Source: an uncultured Bacilli bacterium
Lineage (GTDB): Bacteria > Bacillota_I > Bacilli_A > RF39 > UBA660
Direction of reading: 5' to 3'
Assembly: GCA_910580135.1 (NCBI GenBank)
Contig: CAJTXC010000029.1
Location: forward strand, 1 to 13,336
Length of the DNA stretch: 13,336 nt
Part shown: positions 6,117 to 13,112 of the stretch, one piece after another
How the letters are laid out: every line of letters starts with the position of its first letter
Numbering within the stretch: position 1 is the first letter of the stretch
Position numbers and translations under genes: made by a program
Notes under the pieces: generated by a model
Database searches by the model: none
What the model saw: the letters and a program-made list of their open reading frames with translations, nothing else
Told to the model about the DNA's origin: nothing

Positions 6117-7178
6117 TTAAGCAGCATTAAGAATAAGATTAGCAGAATTAAGAGCTTTAAGCATATTGGAATTAGCTCCCCCGTAAAGGAGAGAAAATGT
6201 TCTCTTCTCACCTTCAAGATTAGCTACATTACAATAGAAACCAGTAACAGCATTATAAGCACCCCAAGCAGTACCAGCAACGTGTTTTTGACCAATACCA
6301 TCACAATAGTATTCAAACATATTTGCAATCGTATTAGCTTTACGTTGACTAACACCAGTTACTTCCATTGTACGATAATCTCTAAGAATAAGCTTCTTAT
6401 ATCCATTGTCTTTATCATAATCAAGAAGTAATTCTCTTTCTTTTTCAGTAAGCTGAAGATTAGCAAGATACTCCATTACTTCTCTATCAGACATCTTAAC
6501 TTTAAGAAGAGCATTATAATATTCTTGAACAGTAGTAGCGTGTTTACAAGCTATACGAAGAATTTCTGCACCACGTTGTAACTTTTGCTTAGCGCTTTCT
6601 GTATGACGTATACGAATATAAGCATCAGCAGACTTAAGACCGCTATTAAGCATATTGGTACAAATAACACGAATAGGAGTAAACATAATATTAACACTAG
6701 AAGTACCATCATGACTATTGCTAAATACAAGATAGTTATCAATTAAATCATCTCCTACACGAGTTTCTACAGGTAGCTTAGCACTAAGATAAATCATTCG
6801 ACCATCTCCAATAATACCAGCTTTATCCCAACGTGCCATACCTTCTCCGATAGCATCATCAAAGAATTTAAATGCTTCACTATTTTGAACTACTTGATAT
6901 TTATCTTTTACAAGACCAAGTGGAACAGCAGTATCAGCACGATAAGTAGCATAGAATCCTACAAGTTCACGGAAAATATGTCCGTCTTTTGAAAATTCAC
7001 CAGCTATTTCATTTACAATATTGTTACGTTTAACACCAAAAGGCATACGAGCCATAAGGTCGCATTTGTCAACAATAAAATCAAGACCTGCTTTGTGCAT
7101 AACTTCAGCAGAACTTTTGCAATCAGAAACATCTCTTCCAATTGCCCAAGGAGCACCATTTACAGTATATCTACTCAT
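6117..7178 (-). CDS. DUF932 family phage protein
   Basis: 353 aa, usual for the family (also seen as the phage/plasmid-like TIGR03299 group). Supporting features are the N-terminal 'VNGAPWAIGRDV', the central 'GDGRMIYLSAKLPVETRVGDDLIDNYLVFSNSHDGTSSVNIMFTPIRVICTNMLN' type region, which matches conserved text I know from the family, and the C-terminal 'GTAWGAYNAVTGF' block. The molecular role of DUF932 is not settled; members occur in many phages and plasmids. The last codons contain the C5 motif copy 3 (6174-6191). Genes 7180-7398 and 7399-8148 lie directly upstream with 1- and 0-nt spacing, so the three form one operon segment. Confidence 0.88.
   Translation of the reverse strand: MSRYTVNGAPWAIGRDVSDCKSSAEVMHKAGLDFIVDKCDLMARMPFGVKRNNIVNEIAGEFSKDGHIFRELVGFYATYRADTAVPLGLVKDKYQVVQNSEAFKFFDDAIGEGMARWDKAGIIGDGRMIYLSAKLPVETRVGDDLIDNYLVFSNSHDGTSSVNIMFTPIRVICTNMLNSGLKSADAYIRIRHTESAKQKLQRGAEILRIACKHATTVQEYYNALLKVKMSDREVMEYLANLQLTEKERELLLDYDKDNGYKKLILRDYRTMEVTGVSQRKANTIANMFEYYCDGIGQKHVAGTAWGAYNAVTGFYCNVANLEGEKRTFSLLYGGANSNMLKALNSANLILNAA
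6174..6191 (+). repeat. C5 motif copy 3 (AGCTCCCCCGTAAAGGAG)
   Basis: This copy lies inside the DUF932 coding region (it encodes LLYGGAN on the minus strand), 57 nt from its stop. It shares TTAGCTCCCCCGTA with copy 4 at 12688-12706 (14 identical bases). CTCC and GGAG flank the centre. Its placement in a coding sequence means chance cannot be excluded for this copy. Confidence 0.45.
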
Positions 7179-7179
7179 A

Positions 7180-7398
7180 TTAAATATAATTATAAAAATT
7201 AATTTCTTTGTTATCGCCTATAATAGATTTAACAGGAGCACAAGGTATTTCTTCTGCGTCTATTACATTTCCTTTACGAAATGATATGCACATATTAATA
7301 GGCATAGAATCTGGAAACTTAGAGAGCTTACCAGTATTAATAAGTTCTCTAAGTTTACCAAGTGTGAGATTTTCTTTAAAAGTTATATTAGCCCACAT
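7180..7398 (-). CDS. Unknown 72-aa protein between DUF932 and Gp157-like genes
   Basis: 72 aa from ATG at 7398, directly abutting the stop codon of the Gp157-like gene (7399) and ending 1 nt before the DUF932 ATG. The tight fit on both sides supports it as real. It has short predicted strands and helices ('TLGKLRELINTGKLSKFPDSMPINM') that look like a small mixed fold. I recognise no family. There are no membrane segments and only two cysteines. It is presumably translated with its neighbours. Confidence 0.7.
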   Translation of the reverse strand: MWANITFKENLTLGKLRELINTGKLSKFPDSMPINMCISFRKGNVIDAEEIPCAPVKSIIGDNKEINFYNYI

Positions 7399-8148
7399 TT
7401 ATTTAATAGTTAAAGTTTGATTATCAACAAGTTTTGCAAATACAGGCATAGTATTATTTTCTTTAGCATTTGCTTTAATATCTGTTTTACTAACTTTGGC
7501 TTTACACGTAAACACAGCATATTCAGCAAGAGCTTTAGCAAGTTTCATACCACGTTCTGTAGTAAACAATTCACTAACAGGAATATCGAAATTTATATCA
7601 GCTTTAATTTGAGCAATATCTTCTTCTGAAAGTACTGTAATTTCTTCATCTTCTTCACAAGGAGATTTAGAATTACAATAATCTAATACATCAGAAGCAG
7701 TAATAGTATCTAACTGATTATTCTGTTGATACCAACGAAGACAAGTTAAAGCACGATTAACAAATCTTTCAGTAATGTCTTCTTCTACTTCTACGACTTG
7801 AGTATTTCTTATAGAAACTTTACCAGTTCCATAATCAAGATACTTACTTCCAGACTTAGTAGTATCTCCGAAGAGTTCTACAGCATCAATCATTATTTTC
7901 TTAAGACGTTCAATAGTCTTTTCTTTAGACTTCTGAAGGTCATTAAGACGAGCTTTTTCAGCTTTAATGTCAATAATGTCATTTTCTAACATTTTGACAA
8001 CATTAGAATAAGATTTAATCTTATCTCTAAATTCTTCTTGTGTAATATTTAATTGTTCTTCAAGTTCAGGAGTAAGTTCGCCTCCATTTTCTTCAAGTTC
8101 ATCAAATATAGCAAGAAGTTCTTGTTTGATATTAAATATATTACTCAT
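7399..8148 (-). CDS. Gp157-like protein with long coiled coil
   Basis: 249 aa. Residues about 8-105 follow the Siphovirus Gp157 pattern (PF05565): an acidic N-terminal helix, 'KIKSYSNVVKMLENDIIDIKAEKARLNDLQKSKEKTIERLKKIMIDAVELFG', then a short strand-rich part 'KYLDYGTGKVSIRNTQVVEVE'. The family is named for a Streptococcus thermophilus phage protein; in many phages it lies beside recombination or single-strand-annealing genes. Here the C-terminal 140 residues extend beyond the usual family length, with acidic and helical stretches that I do not recognise. The exact role is unproven. It overlaps the zinc-finger-like gene (8141-8539) by 8 nt and abuts the 72-aa gene. Confidence 0.7.
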   Translation of the reverse strand: MSNIFNIKQELLAIFDELEENGGELTPELEEQLNITQEEFRDKIKSYSNVVKMLENDIIDIKAEKARLNDLQKSKEKTIERLKKIMIDAVELFGDTTKSGSKYLDYGTGKVSIRNTQVVEVEEDITERFVNRALTCLRWYQQNNQLDTITASDVLDYCNSKSPCEEDEEITVLSEEDIAQIKADINFDIPVSELFTTERGMKLAKALAEYAVFTCKAKVSKTDIKANAKENNTMPVFAKLVDNQTLTIK

Positions 8149-8539
8149 AAGGGTTTATTTCGTGAATATCAGTTACCATCCATTCACCGTTAATATTTTG
8201 TTTATTATCCCTTTCAGCTTGTTCTTTATGTCTATTACATAGATATTCTTCTGTTCCAAGGATAGTAGCTTTATAATGTGCTATATTATTACAATAAGCA
8301 CATCTTCTACGAGGATTAAATCCAAGTTCTTTGCTATTTTTAAATTGACAACGTTTAAGTATATTTAAATCAGCTATTATCCTACCTAAATAAAGTTTTT
8401 CAAAAGGAGTAATAGCATTTTCTCTAATAGCAAAGTCTACAAATCTTTTAATATTATATCCATGTATTTGACGAAAAAGCTGATTACGAGCATTAGCTCT
8501 CTTTTGTGCTGGTGTCAGCATTTTCTGTTTCTTCGACAT
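8141..8539 (-). CDS. Zinc-finger-like small protein (CxxC...CxxH)
   Basis: 132 aa from ATG at 8539; a second ATG at 8521 would shorten the overlap with the upstream gene (8493) from 47 to 29 nt. A basic helical N-terminus (residues 1-45, rich in K, R, Q) precedes a mini zinc site: C80-x2-C83 and C101-x2-H104, with 17 residues between the pairs, as in treble-clef or zinc-ribbon folds. Basic N-terminal region plus zinc site suggests nucleic-acid binding, but there is no family match that I know. It overlaps the Gp157-like gene by 8 nt, consistent with coupled translation. Confidence 0.7.
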   Translation of the reverse strand: MSKKQKMLTPAQKRANARNQLFRQIHGYNIKRFVDFAIRENAITPFEKLYLGRIIADLNILKRCQFKNSKELGFNPRRRCAYCNNIAHYKATILGTEEYLCNRHKEQAERDNKQNINGEWMVTDIHEINPYE

Positions 8540-8765
8540 ATTTAGAAATTATATGCTTAATAGTAAGAAGATTATGTTTTACTGTGTCATTATATAAATC
8601 AATAGCACAAGTTCTATCTACTATATCTTTTATAGAATCAATATCATCAGACATAGAACTTACAAGACTTTCATGTTCTATAGTTTTATCTGTTAGTTTA
8701 TTTATATAATAACAAATAACATAAATGCTAGCTACAATAGTAGCACAAATTATAAGAGTATTCAT
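8493..8765 (-). CDS. Small membrane-anchored protein
   Basis: 90 aa. Residues 2-21 (NTLIICATIVASIYVICYYI) form an N-terminal membrane anchor with no charged N-terminal region; the rest (KLTDKTIEHESLVSSMSDDIDSIKDIVDRTCAIDLYN...) is helical and acidic with a heptad-like pattern, so it may form a coiled coil in the cytoplasm or periplasm. This layout occurs in phage spanins and superinfection-exclusion proteins but also in many unrelated small proteins, and no function is assigned. It begins 2 nt after the 8768-8962 gene and overlaps the zinc-finger-like gene by up to 47 nt. Confidence 0.65.
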   Translation of the reverse strand: MNTLIICATIVASIYVICYYINKLTDKTIEHESLVSSMSDDIDSIKDIVDRTCAIDLYNDTVKHNLLTIKHIISKYVEETENADTSTKES

Positions 8766-8767
8766 AT

Positions 8768-8962
8768 TTATTTTCCATTTATTTTATTAATATTAGTAAT
8801 TCTTTGAGTAGTAAACATAAAGAAACACTCGTCATCGTTAAAACCGTACTTATCAAGTAAGTTAGAGGTTTCTAAATCTTTATCTTCTTTAGTAATTTCA
8901 ATTTCAGATATAGAAGCATCTGAGAAATCCATTACATAAAGATATTCTTTAATATCTTCCAT
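8768..8962 (-). CDS. Unknown 64-aa acidic protein
   Basis: 64 aa, acidic, with 'YLYVMDFSDASISEIEI' and 'LLDKYGFNDDECFFMFTTQRI'. The pattern of strand, Ile/Glu linker, 'YGF..DEC.FMF' resembles small proteins common in Bacteroidales and their phages, but their role is not known to me. There are no membrane segments and one cysteine. It overlaps the mini zinc-ribbon gene (8949-9128) by 14 nt and ends 2 nt before the membrane protein gene, so it belongs to the same tightly packed run. Confidence 0.65.
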   Translation of the reverse strand: MEDIKEYLYVMDFSDASISEIEITKEDKDLETSNLLDKYGFNDDECFFMFTTQRITNINKINGK

Positions 8963-9128
8963 ATCCTTCTTCAGTATAAATAGTAGTTTGTTTTATTTTA
9001 CCACAATTAGTACAGCGAGATATTATAACTTTACCAATTATATTACCTTTCTTATCTGTTTTTTTTTCTTCTTTTATTATTTCGTATTTGTGTAAGTTTA
9101 ACATCTTACACCACACATTCTGTTTCAT
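8949..9128 (-). CDS. Mini zinc-ribbon-like protein
   Basis: 59 aa from ATG at 9128; a TTG at 9149 and an ATG at 9104 (1 nt after the upstream stop) are alternatives. The 9128 start keeps C7 and H13 ('WCKMLNLHKY') which, with C39-x2-C42 ('RCTNCGK'), make a four-ligand zinc site in the order of small phage proteins of the DUF1660-like kind ('CKLFGHKW...CxxCG'). Between the pairs lies a strongly basic/acidic linker, giving a compact ribbon. The function is unknown. It overlaps the thioredoxin-like gene by 23 nt and the 64-aa gene by 14 nt. Confidence 0.6.
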   Translation of the reverse strand: MKQNVWCKMLNLHKYEIIKEEKKTDKKGNIIGKVIISRCTNCGKIKQTTIYTEEGYGRY

Positions 9129-9384
9129 ATTCTTTAAGTATTTTATCAATAGTTTTACTATCTACAAAACCACTACGTCTTGTGATTTCATCTTCTCCAT
9201 TATAAATAATTATAGTAGGATATTCTGTAATATTTTCTTTAACAGCTATTTCTCTACTATAAAAATGTTTAACATGGAGAATTGTAATATCAGCATTTGG
9301 AGGATTATCCATCAACTCTTGTTGCATCAACTTGCACAAGTCGCAATTTGAATCTTTAAATAATACCACATTGAAATTCATCAT
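9106..9384 (-). CDS. Thioredoxin/glutaredoxin-like protein (CDLC)
   Basis: 92 aa. VVLFKDSNC14-D-L-C17 puts the redox pair at the first helix after strand one, and 'EYPTIII' (P56) is the cis-proline strand, as in the copy at 4410-4682; 'TRRSGFVDSKTIDKIL' matches the last strand and helix of the fold. Tandem ATGs at 9384 and 9381 are both possible. It overlaps the 3' end of thyX by 29 nt. Its two extra cysteines near the C-terminus (C90) and no signal sequence suggest a cytoplasmic role, for example as a reductant in nucleotide synthesis, but this is not shown by sequence. Confidence 0.8.
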   Translation of the reverse strand: MMNFNVVLFKDSNCDLCKLMQQELMDNPPNADITILHVKHFYSREIAVKENITEYPTIIIYNGEDEITRRSGFVDSKTIDKILKEYETECVV

Positions 9385-10201
9385 CGTGATTAAATTTAGT
9401 AGGAGTATAACCTAATTTTTCAAGTTCATTATAAATAAGTTGTCCAATTACTTTAGCATCAGGATGTGCTTTACCAGTCCAATCCCAAAGACGCATATTA
9501 ACAATATATTCCCATTCAGCAATAGTATAAGTATAAACTACTTTACTCATTGTATCAAGAGGAAGAATGAAACGTGCATCTTGAGGCGGAAGATTAAGTC
9601 CATATTTGCTACGAGCAATCTTGTAAAACCATTCACAAGATTTTAACATAAACTTATAAAGAATAGTACGATATAGATTACACTTAGGCATCCAATGGCA
9701 AAGTTTAAATCTAATACCAACTTTTCTTATAAAGTCTATATAACGAGTACTTTGTTCAGCTATATTATTAGGAGATTTACGATTAAATTCGCGAGTAATA
9801 TCAATACCTGTTTCAATACAAAGAGTGAAACGAAGCATTTTATACTTTTTGAATATATCATTTTCAAATGCTTTAGAAATTGGAATACGATATTTTATAT
9901 AAAGTTTATCCCAATATTCACGAGCACATTGGTCATTAGTAGAAACATAATAATTATATCCTACTAATTTAACAGTAGCTCCAATATAAGCTTTTTCTGA
10001 TATTTGAAGTTTCTTTGGAATTATATAATAAACACCAGCATGACGAAACATACTACGATGATTATTTTTCCAAAGATTTTCACACATTCTATGATTATCT
10101 GTAGTTTTATCAGAAGCATAACAAACACGAGCACAACGAACAACGTGTTCAATAACATTATTCTGCAACCACGACTCTACTTTTGGTTCTACTATCTTCA
10201 T
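9356..10201 (-). CDS. thyX: Flavin-dependent thymidylate synthase (ThyX) with a divergent signature motif
   Basis: 281 aa, slightly longer than typical. Family positions visible: CARVCYAS (23-30), 'NNHRSMFRH' (46-54, the gHeSvlEH region), REFNRKSPNNIAEQSTRY (137-154), 'DARFILP' (208-214) and 'EWEYIVNMR' (229-237). ThyX makes dTMP from dUMP using methylene-tetrahydrofolate, FAD and NADPH, in the cytoplasm; it would use the dUMP made by the dUTPase at 5522-5968. The signature RHRxxS is replaced by RKSPNN, and the C-terminal AQxEIR region reads AHPDAK, so activity should be checked. It overlaps the thioredoxin-like gene by 29 nt and follows the DUF3310-like gene by 1 nt. Confidence 0.88.
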   Translation of the reverse strand: MKIVEPKVESWLQNNVIEHVVRCARVCYASDKTTDNHRMCENLWKNNHRSMFRHAGVYYIIPKKLQISEKAYIGATVKLVGYNYYVSTNDQCAREYWDKLYIKYRIPISKAFENDIFKKYKMLRFTLCIETGIDITREFNRKSPNNIAEQSTRYIDFIRKVGIRFKLCHWMPKCNLYRTILYKFMLKSCEWFYKIARSKYGLNLPPQDARFILPLDTMSKVVYTYTIAEWEYIVNMRLWDWTGKAHPDAKVIGQLIYNELEKLGYTPTKFNHDDEFQCGII

Positions 10202-10202
10202 T

Positions 10203-10523
10203 TTATTTTACATTTTCAAAGTCAATATCAGCAGTTTGAGTTCCAATCTGAGTTTCAATTTGACGAATACGTTCTTGACAAATATGAATAATCTTTTCAT
10301 AATCTTGTTTTCGAGATTCGCCAAGTTTATTACGAAGAACTCTTTTAACAATATCAGCATCCCAAGGATTTAAATTCCAATCAAGCCAAATAGCCCAAGG
10401 TTGAACTACATGAGTAGAATAATCGCTAGTACCAATATTATAACCACGAACATTATTTTCATCTTGATTAATTATGCCAAGATGCACTAACTCAGCATAA
10501 AGTTTATCATCAATTTCTTTCAT
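10203..10523 (-). CDS. DUF3310-like small protein
   Basis: 106 aa. 'TSDYSTHVVQPWAIW' (32-46), 'NPWDADIVKRVLRNK' (52-66) and 'KQDYEKIIHICQERIRQI' (72-89) follow the DUF3310 pattern of a HY..-x-(Q/I)PW segment, an A..K..(L/R)R helix and a D(L/Y)xKAxxYL helix. DUF3310 proteins are common in phages near nucleotide-metabolism genes; their role is not established. Here the gene sits 1 nt from thyX. The match is by pattern only and some conserved positions differ (H38 rather than HY). Confidence 0.6.
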   Translation of the reverse strand: MKEIDDKLYAELVHLGIINQDENNVRGYNIGTSDYSTHVVQPWAIWLDWNLNPWDADIVKRVLRNKLGESRKQDYEKIIHICQERIRQIETQIGTQTADIDFENVK

Positions 10524-10535
10524 TTTATTTTAATT

Positions 10536-12078
10536 TTAAATTGTTTTTTTTTTGTTATTATCTTTATGTTTATTTAGAAATTGGTCTTCAAGATTATAAT
10601 ATCTTATAAATTCCATAATATCATCAATCCAAAGATTATGACAACCAATTCTAATAAGCCAAGACATATAACCGACTTTAGTTCCAGCATCAGTATATTT
10701 TTCTATATATTGAATATCCCTAAGATTATAAATACCTACTTTAAAATCATTAGAAAATCCAAATATAAGTTTACCTGTACGATTGCTAACTTCCACACAG
10801 CTATTAAATAGATGAAAAGCAGCTATAGCTGAAGAAAGAGGAACACTGGCATCACGAGAAGTAACAACATTTTGTCCTACAAGTTTAAGTTGAGTATTCT
10901 TAAAAGTTAAATTACTAACATAGACATAAGAATTTCTCCAACTGCCATATTGTCCTCTACGACGAGGTGGAACAAATTCTCTATAATCTATCTTACATTC
11001 TCTAATACGACTTCCATTTCTCCAAGCTAATATAACATCTTTTTGACTAGTAATAGCACTAGCCTTTTCTTCAGCTTCTTTACGATTTTGATTAGACCTT
11101 GCTATATTTTCTTGAATACGTTTATCACGATGTTTTTCGTCTATTTCATAAGAACGAATAATATAATTATTCCAAGTAATACAAGATTCTGTACGATAAT
11201 CATAATGCCAATAAATATTACGTTTATTGAAATAATCATACATTTCTTTACTAAGAACTTCTTTATTCCAATATAGTTCTACATCTTTAAAAGGAATACC
11301 TCTACCATAGCAATATTTGGTATAGAAATATCTTTTCCTAAAATACTCTTTTTGACTTTTAGTAAAAACAGTATCATTAAGAACTTTCTTAACAGAAGGA
11401 AGTTCAATAATTCTACTATCCCAACTAGATGGCCAATAAGTTTGAAGTTTAAACTTAGAATTAAGACTTTCTTTAAACCAAGGATAAAGCTTAACTCTAT
11501 ACTTCTTAACAAATAGTTTAATACCATCATAACTAGGATATTTAAATCCTCTATATGTTGGTTCAGTATGGAGATTATCTATATCACTATGGAGAATTAA
11601 TCTTCCACTTAAAGTATTATAGAATGGTCTAAGAACATCTTCAGTATATCTCTCTATAACATATTTAAGATGTTCTTTACAAAGAATTTCTTTATCTTCA
11701 GGAGTAAAAGATAAAATATTAGGAGTAGGAATTTCTCCACTACACCAAAATATTTCATAATAATCAGGAAGAGCATTAAGAAGTTCTACATACCATTTAG
11801 TATATTTGACAAATATACAAATCTTATTTTTATCTCTGTCAATAACAGCTATAATAGAATGTTTGTGATAATTCCAAGCTTCTTTAATATCTTCATCTTT
11901 TACAAATTTTCCAATATCTTGACAACGAAGATAGTTATATTTACCAGATATAAGGCTACCATTAGCAGCATAAACGTATTCTGGACTATGTATCCATCTG
12001 TGATATACTTCACTACGTGGATAACAATGTCTTATACGACCTTTCTTAACTTCAGATTCAGCATCTGCTATAATACAT
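10536..12078 (-). CDS. Large unknown protein (about 513 aa) whose start needs a one-base shift
   Basis: The frame is open from 12083 to TAA at 10536-10538, 515 codons, but has no ATG, GTG or TTG before 11243. The first 280 codons nevertheless read as ordinary protein ('DAESEVKKGRIRHCYPRSEVYHRW', 'YVYAANGSLISGKYNYLRCQDIG'), with aromatic-rich composition like the rest. An ATG at 12078 lies in the next frame and would join by dropping one base, giving about 513 aa beginning M-Y-..-ADAESEV; starting at ATG 11243 would lose over half the protein. An ATT at 12074 is an in-frame non-standard alternative. The middle is charged and helical (about 305-360); the end 'GYMSWLIRIGCHNLWIDDIMEF' has an IGCH motif also seen in unnamed phage proteins. 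It lies downstream of element A and upstream of the DUF3310-like gene. Function unknown. Confidence 0.7.
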
Positions 12079-12135
12079 TGTTTTTAATTTGTTTATAAAG
12101 TTAATTATTATTTTTAATAGCACCAAACTTTATTT

Positions 12136-12236
12136 AAAATATTTTTGAGCTATTTCAGAGGGTCTATCGGCTTACCTTAACAAGTTATCAGCTAATAGGG
12201 CAAAAGCCAGCATAGGGCACGAGAGGTAGCAAATTG
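12136..12236. repeat. Element A: non-coding 101-nt element, diverged copy of element B
   Basis: It aligns without a gap to 2984-3084 (68 of 101 identical). Conserved blocks: AAAATATTTTT, TTTCAG, CCTTAACAA, TATCA-CTAA region, GCACGA and CAAATTG. It is more GC-rich than its surroundings and has GGGCA three times (12198, 12215, 12236). It starts 13 nt after the stop of the 12250-12687 gene on the minus strand, as element B starts just after a minus-strand stop. Possible RNA or protein-binding element; no known family is recognised. Confidence 0.65.
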
Positions 12237-12249
12237 GGCATATTTCAGT

Positions 12250-12687
12250 CTATTTATCCGGCTGACCAAACAAATCCGCAAACGCTTCACGTTCATCTTC
12301 AATAGTAGGAGCAACAGCAGGATAAACAAGTTTAAATGTTTTAAGTAGATTATGAAACTGCCAAAACCTCATATTGCTATCATCACATCTAGCAATAAGT
12401 TCAAGCATCATAAACTTAACCATTAAAACACTTTTCTTAAATTTATCATAACTACAATACGGACTATTAAAAGCAATGTTGTCAAGACTTGCAGCACCAT
12501 CTCTTATTTTCTTCCAAGCAATTCTTTCATTAATATCAGTAAAACCAACATTAAGTTCTTTATGTTTCTTAAACACTTCATCTATAAGTTGCTTAGAAGT
12601 AACAACAATAGTTAGAACAGCATTTTCAAATTGCTCAAGTTCTTCTAATTGTTTAGCACGTTCAGGAGTAATTTGAACTTTCTTCAT
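12250..12687 (-). CDS. Unknown 145-aa helical protein
   Basis: 145 aa from ATG at 12687; a GTG directly before it (12690) is possible. It is almost entirely helical, with an N-terminal coiled-coil-like part ('QITPERAKQLEELEQFENAVLTIVVTSKQLIDEVFKKHKEL') followed by a middle segment with several Met, Phe and Trp (KSVLMVKFMMLELIA; MRFWQFHNLL) and an acidic tail ending DLFGQPDK. I recognise no family and no catalytic motif. It follows the terminator 12710-12752 and the C5 motif copy 4, which ends 2 nt before the start codon, so it probably begins a new transcript. Element A lies immediately after it. Confidence 0.75.
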   Translation of the reverse strand: MKKVQITPERAKQLEELEQFENAVLTIVVTSKQLIDEVFKKHKELNVGFTDINERIAWKKIRDGAASLDNIAFNSPYCSYDKFKKSVLMVKFMMLELIARCDDSNMRFWQFHNLLKTFKLVYPAVAPTIEDEREAFADLFGQPDK

Positions 12688-12706
12688 CACTTCTACGGGG
12701 GAGCTA
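12688..12706 (-). repeat. C5 motif copy 4, in the leader of the 12250-12687 gene
   Basis: On the minus strand AGCTCCCCCGTAGAAGTG, directly before the ATG of the 145-aa gene. It shares TTAGCTCCCCCGTA with copy 3 and the CCCCCGTAGAA core with copies 1 and 2. It could be part of the promoter or ribosome-binding region. Confidence 0.55.
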
Positions 12707-12709
12707 AAA

Positions 12710-12752
12710 GATGTAGCTCTTAGAGTCCAATTAGATTACTAAGAGCTACATC
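12710..12752 (-). terminator. Intrinsic terminator after the 118-aa gene
   Basis: On the minus-strand RNA a 14-bp perfect stem (12752-12739 with 12723-12710; arms GATGTAGCTCTTAG and CTAAGAGCTACATC, 15-nt loop) is followed by UUUU at 12709-12706. The U-run is short, but the stem is very stable for this AT-rich DNA. It starts 4 nt after the stop of the 12756-13112 gene. Confidence 0.8.
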
Positions 12753-12755
12753 AAG

Positions 12756-13112
12756 TTAAACATCAATTGAATAAACGTCACCATCTTCATCACTTTCTAC
12801 CAATTCACACATAATATTACAATTACTTTTAAGTTCATTCAAATAAGTTTTCTTCCAAATATCAGAAAGACTTAATTTAAATCTACCATAATCATCCAAA
12901 ATAGTACGTTTAGAAGTTCTATCTTCTGGAGGATTATCAAGTACTGCAATAAAATATGAATAAGTATTAGTTTTAATATTATATCTTTTAAGAAGACAGG
13001 TATAAGGTCGATATTTTATTTCTCTACTAAGAAGAAGTTTTTTACGAATATCAACCCAAGTTTTAGTTTTATCAAGTTTTTCTGTTATACCATCATAATT
13101 ATTCAGATTCAT
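12756..13112 (-). CDS. Unknown 118-aa protein
   Basis: 118 aa from ATG at 13112; a TTG at 13148 would add 12 hydrophobic residues and a longer overlap and is less likely. A helical N-terminus (EKLDKTKTWVDIRKKLLLSREI) is followed by a strand-rich middle ('YRPYTCLLKRYNIKTNTYSYFIAVLD') and an acidic end (ELVESDEDGDVYSIDV), typical of small soluble phage proteins; no family is recognised. It overlaps the upstream membrane-protein gene by 14 nt, consistent with coupled translation, and ends at the terminator 12710-12752. Confidence 0.7.
   Translation of the reverse strand: MNLNNYDGITEKLDKTKTWVDIRKKLLLSREIKYRPYTCLLKRYNIKTNTYSYFIAVLDNPPEDRTSKRTILDDYGRFKLSLSDIWKKTYLNELKSNCNIMCELVESDEDGDVYSIDV

Noticed and set aside
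10536..11243. A 235-aa gene starting at ATG 11243
   Set aside because: The frame stays open for 280 more codons upstream with the same protein character, so this start would cut the protein in half.
12084..12249. A group I or group II intron between the 12250 gene and the long gene
   Set aside because: Only about 165 nt, no intron core or domain V motif seen, and element B, its relative, does not lie between exons.
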